NCBI RefSeq assembly: GCF_921293095.1
Contig: NC_060258.1
Span: 3,720,001 to 3,784,000, forward strand
DNA from: Ischnura elegans
Taxonomy: Eukaryota; Arthropoda; Insecta; Odonata; Coenagrionidae
Direction of reading: 5' to 3'
DNA length: 64,000 bases
Shown here: piece by piece, positions 39,701 through 46,044 of the stretch
How positions within the stretch are numbered: position 1 is the stretch's first letter
Layout of the letters: every line of letters begins with the position of its first letter
The notes under the pieces: generated by a model
Told to the model about the DNA's origin: nothing
What the model saw: only the letters and a program-made list of their open reading frames with translations
The model's database searches: none
Position numbers and translations under genes: made by a program

Positions 39701-40681
39701 CACCTAGTCCGTCACATTCGGACTCATACGAAGGAGAAACCTTATTCTTGCCATGTATGTGATAAGTCTTTCTCTGAAAAGATCACCCTTCTCCGTCACA
39801 TTCGGACTCATACGAAGGAGAAACCTTATTCTTGCAATGATTGTGAAAAGTCTTTCTCTCAAAAGAGTCACCTTGTCAGTCACATGCGGACTCATACGAA
39901 GGAGAAACCGTATTCTTGCCATGTATGTGATAAGTCCTTTTCTGAAAAGATCACCCTTCTCCGTCACATTCGGACTCATACGAAGGAGAAACCTTATTCT
40001 TGCCATGTATGTGATAAGTCTTTCTCTGAAAAGATCACCCTTCTCCGTCACATTCGGACTCATACGAAGGAGAAACCTTATTCTTGCAATGATTGTGAAA
40101 AGTCTTTCGCTCAAAAGAGTCACCTTGTTAGTCACATGCGGACTCATACGAAGGAGAAACCTTATTCTTGCCATGTATGTGACAAGTCTTTCTCTGAAAA
40201 GATCACCCTTCTCCGTCACATTCGGACTCATACGAAGGAGAAACCTTATTCTTGCAATGATTGTGAAAAGTCTTTCTCTCAAAAGAGTCACGTTGTCAGT
40301 CACATGCGGACTCATGCGAAGGAGAAACCTTATTCTTGCCATGTATGTGATAAGTCTTTTTCTGAAAAGATCACCCTTCTCCGTCACATTCGGACTCATA
40401 CGAAGGAGAAACCTTATTCCTGCAATGAATGTGAAAAGTCTTTCTCTCGAAAGAGTCTCCTTGACATTCACATTCGGACTCATACGAAGGAGAAACCTTA
40501 TTCTTGCAATGAATGTGATAAGTCTTTCTCTCAAAAGATCACCCTTCTCTTTCACATGCGGACTCATACGAAGGAGAAACCTTATTCTTGCGGTGAATGT
40601 GATAAGTCTTTCTCTAGAAAGAGCACCCTTGTCTATCACCTTCGGACACATACGAAGGAGAAACCTTCTTCTTGCAATTAA
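12627..40681 (+). CDS. ZAD-C2H2 zinc-finger protein, eight-exon gene
   Basis: Probable nuclear DNA-binding regulator. Exons join in frame: 12627-12794, 12914-13051, 15303-15470, 25365-25484, 28448-28576, 32188-32319, 33981-34053, 38679-40681 (stop 40679-40681). All introns are GT-AG; the first six are phase 0 and the seventh phase 1, and the sum is about 976 codons. Residues 1-102 form a ZAD with CxxC pairs (CRLC at 21-24, CPLC at 68-71), known in other ZAD proteins to bind zinc and dimerise. A Ser/Asp/Glu-rich linker of about 180 residues follows, then a basic stretch, then 19 C2H2 fingers. ZAD-zinc-finger genes are an expanded arthropod transcription-factor family. The introns are very long (up to about 10 kb) and full of transposons. 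A start upstream of 12627 is unlikely because the ATG directly precedes the ZAD and is conserved in the inverted paralogue. Exon membership of 3-7 is inferred from splice sites and phase and needs RNA evidence. Confidence 0.85.
12914..13051 (+). CDS. Exon 2: C-terminal half of the ZAD
   Basis: The acceptor TAG at 12911-12913 follows a T-rich tract, and the GTGAGT donor is at 13052. The 46 codons begin VAVGDGLPTTLCPLCLKKL, which supplies the second CxxC pair, and continue with the helix EFSVFKMTCLQSDAKL. The LP..LCxxC signature is diagnostic of the ZAD. The encoded protein matches the minus-strand paralogue exactly over this exon. Confidence 0.92.
15303..15470 (+). CDS. Exon 3: linker exon, conserved in both paralogues
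   Basis: The exon has 56 codons between a CTCCACAG acceptor and a GTAAGT donor at 15471, phase 0 on both sides. It encodes an acidic, low-complexity linker (SIQWDKTADDKLGTPADTKD and onward) with no recognised domain. The support is comparative: the inverted copy at 728-895 keeps the open frame, both splice sites and the exact length, while the flanking intron sequence has diverged. Confidence 0.75.
15660..16700 (+). repeat. Decayed tandem/dispersed repeat units, also at 1-535 and 18060-18200
   Basis: A segment beginning AAGTAGGC.A.TTGAAAAATAA and running through a GCTAG.TACCTG.TAACA motif to GATTTTCA.. recurs at about 15672, 16150 and (weaker) 16480. A related piece lies at 18065-18200. The inverted arm shows the same units at 1-120 and 421-535. 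The spacing is about 330-480 bp. There is no coding potential. Confidence 0.6.
16500..23083. other. Long AT-rich intron, decayed repeats, no gene recognised
   Basis: Intron of the + strand ZAD gene. It contains a fragment of the repeat near 18065, an anonymous repeat-like tract around 19190-19450, and a hammerhead-like Penelope-type motif near 21830-21870. Open frames are short and lack recognisable domains. Confidence 0.6.
23086..24560 (+). mobile_element. Non-autonomous pogo/Tigger-type (Tc1/mariner) element
   Basis: The ends are CAGTGGAACCCCGATTTATC and, inverted, CAGTGGAACCTCGATCTGTC, flanked by TA at 23084-23085 and 24561-24562. The phrase CCCGCAT..ATCGTT repeats several times inside both ends as a subterminal repeat. 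A short frame at 23877-23957 (MALPKTQVRTLKDGLKII and onward, good start context ACCATGG) resembles the start of a CENP-B-like helix-turn-helix but stops after 26 codons. No DDE domain remains. Confidence 0.85.
24985..25195 (-). mobile_element. tRNA-derived SINE
   Basis: On the minus strand it carries an RNA polymerase III B box GGTTCAAATCCC (near 25095) with an upstream region about 50 bp away resembling an A box, and ends in a TCAATCAATAAAGATAAA tail. No target-site duplication was found by eye. Confidence 0.6.
25365..25484 (+). CDS. Exon 4: acidic linker exon
   Basis: The exon has 40 codons (starting ETVKEENEDPLREDKF) between an acceptor AG at 25363-25364 and a GTAAGT donor at 25485, phase 0 to 0. 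The composition is acidic, as is common between a ZAD and a finger array. There is no paralogous copy in the window, so the call rests on splice sites, phase and protein-like composition. Alternative splicing of linker exons is possible. Confidence 0.68.
26036..26337 (-). mobile_element. tRNA-derived SINE with 13-bp target-site duplication
   Basis: The minus strand starts GGGGATCGGGTTGGTGTGG, with an A box GTGGCTAGAGTG and B box GGTTCAAATCCC. It is followed by a body with GGGACGTTAAGCCGTTGACC and a 3' end rich in CATACCATACATA. TTGTTTTATGTAT flanks both sides (26023-26035 and 26338-26350). The 302-bp length fits a SINE. The open frame read through it is not a gene. Confidence 0.92.
26655..27431 (-). 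pseudogene. piggyBac transposase relic of element B (C-terminal half)
   Basis: Read on the minus strand across frames: RRPVCVLGYSKFIGGVNFKD, LLLHS, MERKRHYKWCMKLSRRLLNA and AVLNSYVDHRK correspond to the Y...MGGVD..D..L..Y...RK..KW region of DDE_Tnp_1_7. Further on, EVCSLCLIWEMKRLRV followed by WCEKCAVGLCLDCFKSSH is the C-terminal cysteine-rich zinc domain of piggyBac transposases. Stops and frameshifts make it inactive; the N-terminal half is not recognisable. Confidence 0.85.
28448..28576 (+). CDS. Exon 5: linker exon
   Basis: The exon has 43 codons (SGMATCGSPGVKADQTGDDE and onward, ending DFVAEASVQ), phase 0 to 0. The acceptor CTATTAG precedes it and a weaker GTAATC donor follows at 28577. 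It is a Ser/Gly/Asp-rich linker with no domain. Confidence 0.65.
28785..29250. repeat. Array of GC stem-loops with three-base loops
   Basis: Perfect or near-perfect hairpins with TTC or TCC loops lie at 28805-28821 (AAGGGGC stem), 28836-28846, 28905-28921, 28959-28975, 29019-29037, 29109-29125, 29169-29185 and about 29229-29245. The stems differ in sequence but keep the core GGC-TTC-GCC. The stems look compensated rather than copied. Confidence 0.85.
29336..30247 (+). repeat. About six degenerate tandem repeats of about 155 bp ending GGGGGTTT
   Basis: Units end at approximately 29508, 29660, 29770, 29940, 30096 and 30247. Shared parts include a GTGGTCA.CA..CGTCCAC-like block, GGCG..AAGTACCCAAAAAG.AGACT, an AT-rich tract and a closing CCGGGGGTTT. 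The small open frames in it are not conserved from unit to unit. Confidence 0.75.
31081..32187. other. Intron sequence with one perfect hairpin, otherwise nothing seen
   Basis: AT-rich. The only standout is a 17-bp perfect inverted repeat at 31520-31536 and 31551-31567 (TACTTGTTCCACTGCCT and its complement) around a 14-base loop. Confidence 0.6.
32188..32319 (+). CDS. Exon 6: linker exon
   Basis: The exon has 44 codons (AQASTSSQGEEVDAEGTRAV and onward), from a TATGCAG acceptor to a GTATGC donor at 32320, phase 0 to 0. The segment VVIDLDTLLVLAKNELSPEE may form a short helix. A degraded similar stretch lies at 61400-61436, which suggests that this exon type is duplicated elsewhere in the locus. 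Confidence 0.7.
32463..32830 (-). mobile_element. Penelope-like element fragment (endonuclease C-terminus and 3' region)
   Basis: Minus-strand translation around 32667-32737 gives ESVKIAKRPNNFNREDGYNL followed by SHI and a stop, the typical C-terminal segment of Penelope-like (GIY-YIG) proteins. Just downstream on the same strand (32507-32555) is a TTGATAA..stem..GAGTGAAACGTTG motif like the hammerhead regions known in these elements. The whole is bounded by a perfect 27-bp inverted repeat (32463-32489, 32804-32830). It is heavily truncated. Confidence 0.78.
33981..34053 (+). CDS. Exon 7: short linker exon with phase-1 end
   Basis: The exon has 73 bases (PIVMENEELVQNRTMAMECI and onward), with acceptor ACTTCCAG and donor GTGAGT at 34054. 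Its final base completes a Glu codon with the first two bases of exon 8, which puts exon 8 in the finger-array frame. That phase match is the main evidence. Confidence 0.68.
34262..34325 (-). mobile_element. tRNA-like SINE head fragment
   Basis: Minus strand GTGCGTTAGTCCAGTGGTTA with a GGATCCGGGGTTGAGCC segment further on resembles the A- and B-box part of a tRNA-derived SINE. It is short and truncated, close to the Tigger-type element end. Confidence 0.4.
34349..36216 (+). mobile_element. Second non-autonomous pogo/Tigger-type element
   Basis: The left end is CAGTGGAACCTCGTTAAAAC and the right end, inverted, CAGTGCAACCTCGATAAAAC. Both are flanked by TA (34347-34348, 36217-36218). Its length is 1,868 bp. 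It shares the CAGTGGAACC tip with the element at 23086 but the interior is unrelated. No transposase is readable. Confidence 0.85.
36219..38678. other. Last intron of the ZAD gene, no gene recognised
   Basis: AT-rich intron. Around 37828-37935 is a decayed piece of the same GGATCCGA-rich MITE seen complete at 60795-61250. No other feature recognised. Confidence 0.6.
37828..37935 (+). mobile_element. Right-end fragment of a hAT-type MITE
   Basis: The run TTTCGGATCC..GATCCGATGTA..TGATGAAGGGCA..ATATTTGGAT..ACCATCCC matches the right third of the MITE at 60795-61250 with scattered changes. Confidence 0.75.
38679..40681 (+). CDS. Exon 8: basic spacer and 19-finger C2H2 array
   Basis: The acceptor TTTTCTAG ends at 38678; the stop TAA is at 40679-40681. 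A spacer of about 130 residues rich in Lys and Arg (including SRKGKK and ENPRKRACSRKK, possible nuclear-localisation sequences) precedes the fingers. Nineteen C2H2 units of 28 residues span 39068-about 40660, each YSCxxC..SF.....L..H...TH, joined by TKEKP rather than the usual TGEKP. Finger 1 has CxxxC instead of CxxC and may fold poorly. Only a few recognition-helix types occur. Fingers 1-5 and 6-10 repeat the same order, which indicates recent block duplication or gene conversion. The final codons PSSCN stop inside what was finger 20. Confidence 0.92.
39068..40677 (+). repeat. 84-bp coding tandem repeat with five-finger higher-order unit
   Basis: Each 84-bp unit encodes one finger. By helix residues -1,2,3,6 the order is RSNR, EITR, QSHR, EITR, QSHS, then the same five again, then EITR, EITR, QSHS, EITR, QSHS, EITR, RSLI, QITF, RSTY. 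The first ten fingers are therefore a duplicated block of about 420 bp. Long open frames on the opposite strand and in the +1 frame are a by-product of the 84-bp period and are not genes. Confidence 0.9.
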
Positions 40682-40862
40682 TTTGAATAGTCTTTCTCTC
40701 AAAATAGTCACCCTGTTCGTCACATTCCGACTCATATGAAGGAGAAACCATGTTCGTGCAGTGAATGTGGAAAGTCTTACGCCACTTAACAAAACCTTGT
40801 CCTACTCACGCGGGTGCATCGGAAAAAAGCCTTATTCTTGCAATGAATGTGGAATGACTCTT
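40682..40862 (+). pseudogene. Vestigial C-terminal zinc fingers after the stop
   Basis: After the stop at 40679-40681 the same 84-bp periodic sequence continues, with THMKEKP-like and HRKKAL-like linkers, a CSECGKS finger start and further stops and frameshifts. The ancestral array was longer by about two to three fingers and was shortened by a nonsense change. This stretch is now probably 3' UTR. Confidence 0.85.
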
Positions 40863-40948
40863 AATAGATTCACCTTTTCTTTCATTTGCAAGCACACAGG
40901 GTTAAGTTTTAGTTGGCTAGTCATTAGTAATTGTTAGCAATCAAGGAA

Positions 40949-40954
40949 AATAAA
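40949..40954 (+). terminator. Candidate polyadenylation signal
   Basis: AATAAA lies about 270 bp downstream of the stop codon; further AATAAA-like hexamers occur near 40984 and 41051. The placement is plausible for the zinc-finger gene, but which one is used cannot be told from sequence. Confidence 0.45.
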
Positions 40955-42765
40955 TCTTATTATTACAAGAACTGCTTGTATGAAATAAAAAATAATCCCA
41001 TAATGTTGAGAATTATGTAATAATATTCAATTTGGTATGTAACCTAATTTAATAAATGTTCAAGTTATTTCCTGTGCGATATTTTCAAGGACTAAATAAT
41101 TTATTCCTTTATTTTAACTGCTATTTTTTACTGGTAAAAAATTATTTACATTTGAATGTAAGCCATGCATTGCAACACTTTCGATAAAAACTGCAGGCAC
41201 TTTGTCCCAAGAATAATTTTCATTGTTTTGTCAATGTTAATTGTGTGATTGATCAATGTTTAATTGTCTGATCGATGTTAGTTGATGTAGTGCTTCTATG
41301 TAATTTATATGCAAATATCAAGTTAACAATAATACCCGATTGATGGAGAGAGTGTTAAGCTGAATGACTGGTCTGTTTAAATTGTTGATTTACCCGCATG
41401 AAGAATTGCATCAATATTGTGTTTTACTTTGAGTGCCTGCACCACAATTACCATGCAATTCTTTGTACAAATGACAATAATATTTCCCTGCAGTGTATAA
41501 ATAGTTTTTAAAAATTAAAATTGTCGTATTAGACGCGTAGTTTTGCGTGTGAAGATACATCAATTGAGATTATTTAACATGGACAAAATATTTCACTTAA
41601 AAATAGTGGTGAATATGCATATTTTTATTGCAGGGAATGAAAATCCCCGGTTTTCTAAGTCCGCAAAGGCATTGCTATCATGTAGATATTTTGGGAGCGA
41701 AGTCATAAAAATTTACGCATACAACATGTCTGACTGACATTCTGGTGTTAACCTTTCAATAATTTATGTCGATTGATTGATTGATTTATTAAGTCACCGT
41801 AAGCATTTGCATTATGCATGGCTTTGTCAAGGATGTTACATGTATTACACAATATGAATGGAAAAACAATGCTCAAATAACAAAACAATATAAAAATATA
41901 TAAATACATACAGTTTACAATTTTTTTGTGAACACATTTCAATTACACACTTAAATTTTTTACATTAAAAAGTCATCCACACTATAGAATAATTCCCTTA
42001 AAAGTAGTTTTTTCACGGCACACTTAAATTTAAAGGAACTTTTGATATTTTTTACATAGCTTGGCAATTTATTATACACAAGTATTCCCTGATGGTCTAT
42101 GCCTTTAATTGTTTTATTTACTCGGTGCTGACTTACATGGATTTCATTTTGGCTTCTTGTATTATGACTATGAATGTCACAATTTTTAATAATCATGTCT
42201 TGTTTTTTTTAATAAGAGAGACTGTTTCAAGAATATATATACAAGGGAGTGGTAAGATTTCCAATTTTTCAAAAATAGGTTTGCTGGGAGCTCTATTATT
42301 GGAATTAGTTATTATGCGAATAATCTTTTTTTGCATTTTAAATAATTTTGGTAGGAAGATAGAGGAGCCCCAAAATGGAATACCATAATTAAAAAGTGAC
42401 TGCACATAGCCAAAATATATCGTTCTCAATACCTGAATACAAGTGATTTCCTTGAGTACACGGAATGCATAACAGATATGTGCCATTTTTTGAGTTAATT
42501 TATTGATGTGTTCTTCCCATGAAAGATTAGAGTCAATCCAGATACCTAAAAACTTTGTTACCCTAAGTTCTTTTATAGGGTAACTGTTAATTATTGGATT
42601 AAAATTTATTATCTTCTACTTAAGATTGAAATTTAAATAATGGGTTTTACTAACGTTTAAAGATAGCTTATTATCGGTGAGCCAGTTCATCAAATTGTGT
42701 GTAGTTTCTGTTACCTCGTTCATTAGCTGAATGGGATTATGGTTTTTAAAAATTAAGTCAGTATC

Positions 42766-44087
42766 ACGGACTTAGAATAATCAGGACTGGGCACTTAAAG
42801 CTTTATCTGTCGTCGCTATTGTCGCCGACGTGAAATATTCTCATAGATGACAGCACTGTAGCTCACCCGAAACATCTAGGGAGTTTTATGGTGATTGTAC
42901 GGGAGTGATCTTTTTTCAGCAAACTTTCGAATATAGAAGCTACTTAAGAACGATCAATTTTCTTGAGATACCAAGTGCGATATATAAGGAAATGTTTCTC
43001 GATGAAGGTTTTTGACAATTTCGAGGGAAAGGACAAATTCCTTGCAGTAGAATTGACTTCGTTGACATTTCCATATCTATCCCTTAAAATTTTCAGCCTC
43101 AAACGTTTCGACCACAACACAGTGGAAATGCTTAAATTGGAAGCCGCTATTCCCGTTGAAATAGGACTTTTAATAGTATATTAGATAGGATCTTATCATT
43201 TTATCCTGTTCCTTCCGCCTCGATTAGTAAAACAACTATGACGTGCAATTATTTCCAGTCTAGCATTCACTTTCATAGCATCACATATGCTATGAAACGG
43301 AGTTACCTGTTTACCACTTAGAAGCTGAATTTCACTGACAAACTGTTGAGACAAGTATTAACTGTTTATCCATGCATTTTGTTCTTAATTTTACATTGTT
43401 GATTGACCTAATGAAATCCTAGCAGATGATATTTAATGATACACTAAATGCGAAGTTCGGGGGCCTACACTTAGGTTTTTCCACATTTTTATCGCAGGAA
43501 AGAAATAGTGTATTAAAAATGCTATTCAGGGCTTGATTCGATATTTAAAGGTTTTAAATTTGTTGTTTAGAACCACTTTTATAACATACGTTGATAAAAT
43601 ACTATCATCTCTACCTCTTTGGGGGCTGTTTCATAGCATGATGTATCTCCTTGAATCGGAATTACGTGCTTATAACTCAGGAAGTTGAATTCCACTGATA
43701 AGCTGTTGCGATAAGTATTAGCTATAATCCCATTCTGTAGAGTTTTGGCTTGATTGACGCCGTTGATTGATCTGTTTGAAGCCTAGCGGACGAAATGCAA
43801 TGAGGTAGAAAATGTCAAATTCGGGGGCTTATTTCATGGTTCTCCACGCATTTATGTCGTAGAACAAAGATTTTTAATTGTGGAAATAAGTTTCAGTGCT
43901 GAAGTCAGTATTTAAAAGATATAAATCCAAATTTTTCAGAGCCTTTTCCACTAAGTTCTAATAAGGTAAATGAATAGGAGCACACGGGCGAGCTTTGGTG
44001 CTGCCATCTATGTTTGAAACCATCGCCGGGCGACATTAAGAACGACATCGCTTGGCATTACCAGGGTTCGGGAGTTGCACTGGGCTG
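42766..44087. mobile_element. 1.32-kb DNA element inserted in the LINE's FADDT codons
   Basis: GTCAGTATC flanks both sides (42757-42765 and 44088-44096), a 9-bp (or 8-10 bp) target-site duplication inside the LINE's FADDTD motif. Subterminal inverted similarity is visible: TAGATGACAGCAC..AGCTCACCCG near 42843-42875 against TAGATGGCAGCAC..AGCTCGCCCG on the other strand near 43985-44015, and GTCGTCGCTATTGTCGCC against GTCGTTCTTAATGTCGCC. Two internal tandem copies fill most of the body. No coding capacity; superfamily not determined. Confidence 0.78.
43266..43924 (+). repeat. Two decayed tandem copies of about 360 bp
   Basis: The copy at about 43266-43562 and the copy at about 43628-43924 share TTCATAGCAT, GAAGCTGAATT.CACTGA.AA.CTGTTG, TTGATTGA, AA.TTCGGGGGC and TTTAAA blocks in the same order. 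Confidence 0.75.
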
Positions 44088-45290
44088 GTCAGTATCATCA
44101 GCGAATAGTATTGTATTGGAGAGTGGTACATTAGCAGGTAGATCATTTATGAAGACTAAAAATAGTAGTGGTCCAAGAATGGAGCCCTGCGGAACTCCAC
44201 AATTAACAGAAGTTGTACTTGATACAGATGAATTCATTTCCATATATTGTGACCTATTTATTAAATATGATATGAACCAGTCATTTGCATTGCCTCTTAT
44301 GCCATATGTTTCTAATTTTTTTTTTAAAGAATCCCATGATTAACTGTATCAAACGCTTTTTTAAATCAATGAAAAGCCCTGCAATATGGATATTACTATC
44401 TAAGGCATTCCATATATTCCTTGTAAATGAAAAAATGGCATCATTAATGGACTTATTCTTTCTGAAGCCAAATTGATGATTGTCAATGACAGAGGATTTA
44501 TCAAAAAAAGAAATCAATCTCAGATACATGACCTCCAAAATTTTGGAGAAATCTGAAAGTAATGAAATTGGTCTATAGTTCTCGATGTTATCCTTCTCTC
44601 CTTTTTTAAACATAGCTTTAATTTTTGCAACTTTAAATTTGGAGGGGAATTGACCAGCACTTAGCGAAAGATTACAAATCTCAGTCAGTGGTTTAGCAAT
44701 AAAGGTGGCACAACTTTTTATAACAGCATCGGGTATATCATCAGGGCCACATGAATATTTATTTTTTAACTGATTGATTATCCTCAATACTTCATTTTCA
44801 GTAACAGGTTCTAAATATATAGAGGAGGAATTTGTGACCATTTTAGAAGTAACTATGTTAGTGGGTGACTGTTTAGGAGTTAGATTGACACCTACTTGGG
44901 CAAAGTAATCATTGAAAATGTCCAAGATTTTTTGTACACTTGTTATTGTTGTGCCATTATAACATATTTTAGATATTGTATTGCTGTTTATTTTATTTTT
45001 TCCTGTTTCCTGTTTCACTATTTTCCAAATAGTCTTAGATTTATTAGATGATGTTGTTATTAATGAGCTGATATGTAGTTTTTTTGCTAAGGTAATGGTG
45101 GTACTCAAAATTTTTCAGTAATTTTTGTAGTATTTTATTAACTCTGGATCTTTAGAATTAATGCATTGCTTATACAATACTCTTTTTCTATCACAAGAAA
45201 TAATTATTTTTCTTGTTATCCAAGGATTATTTCCAGGTTTACTTTTATTATGCTTGGCAATTTGTTTAAGGGGGAATGCTAAATCATGGT

Positions 45291-45699
45291 AACATCAACA
45301 AAAAGATTGAAGTCGAAGGAATTTCTTCAGAATTTACTTTTATGTTTTACAATTTAAAATTTCAGAGCTCTCTTCACATTACTTATCTTAGTAAATGTAG
45401 TTAATATCTCATATTTTCCATCATACTTCAGTTTTATAGTATTTATAATTTTTGAGTGAATTATTTAGAAAAATTATGAAATCAACGCTGCGGTAATGAT
45501 TCTATGCACTTAAAGGGCAGTTGATATATGCCCATGCATTGCATGAAAGAAATTAGGTTGCTGTGGATTTTGCGTTATAAATGATGAGATATTATGTTGA
45601 CTCGATTTTTAGTGAATTTTTGCCATGTGAAAGAAGAATTGAAAAAAACTTACGAAACGGAAATATAGCTCAGATCTTCAGCTTCTATAGACAGTAATT
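45291..45699. other. No feature recognised
   Basis: AT-rich sequence between two LINE relics; no open frame or repeat that I can support. Confidence 0.5.
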
Positions 45700-46044
45700 T
45701 TTAAAAAGTGTCCCGACAAACAGCAAAACAATGGTTATATATACGACTTAGCAACAGCCTTGGGAAGATAACCTTTTCCAGTTCTCATATTAACCGGGAG
45801 CACCTGAGTATTGTCTGGGCAATTAACAATTTCAAAAATTTGTGTTATTATAGTGCTATAAACACTGCGGTTTTATTGCTGGTGATGCGCCTTACGCCTT
45901 TTCGATTGGTGCTGTGTTGTTTGCTCGCCGAGTCATGTTTTCACCCACAGTACCTCCTAGAAATTTCATTGGTTTGCCTCGCCTGATTCTATAGGTGCCA
46001 TAGTAAATCAGGATTCATGTGGAAGGTTCGTTCTTCCTTGTTAA

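Larger units (their letters stand above)
41765..45290 (-). pseudogene. 5'-truncated CR1/Jockey-type LINE, split by an insertion
   Basis: Minus strand. From 45290 downward: a KPGNNPWITRKIIISCDRKR spacer, then reverse transcriptase blocks GPDDIPDAVIKS, FKVAKIKAMFKKGEKDNIEN followed by YRPISLL, NHQFGFRKNKSI, FIDLKK, GVPQGSILGPLLFLVFINDL, ILFADDT (the catalytic Asp pair). After the 1.32-kb insertion come MNWLTDNKLSLNVSKTH and SLFNYGIPFWG, with NTRSQNEIHVSQ and YNKLPSYVKN near the end. A 3' UTR follows, ending in AATCAATCAATCAATCG repeats at about 41765-41790. Frameshifts (for example after FIDLKK) and stops make it dead. The apurinic endonuclease domain is missing through 5' truncation. Confidence 0.9.

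Noticed and set aside
39704-40792. 362-codon minus-strand open frame, and a 328-codon +1-frame open frame, across the finger array
   Set aside because: They arise because an 84-bp repeat without stops in other frames stays open; the C2H2 frame explains the sequence and the others have no domain.
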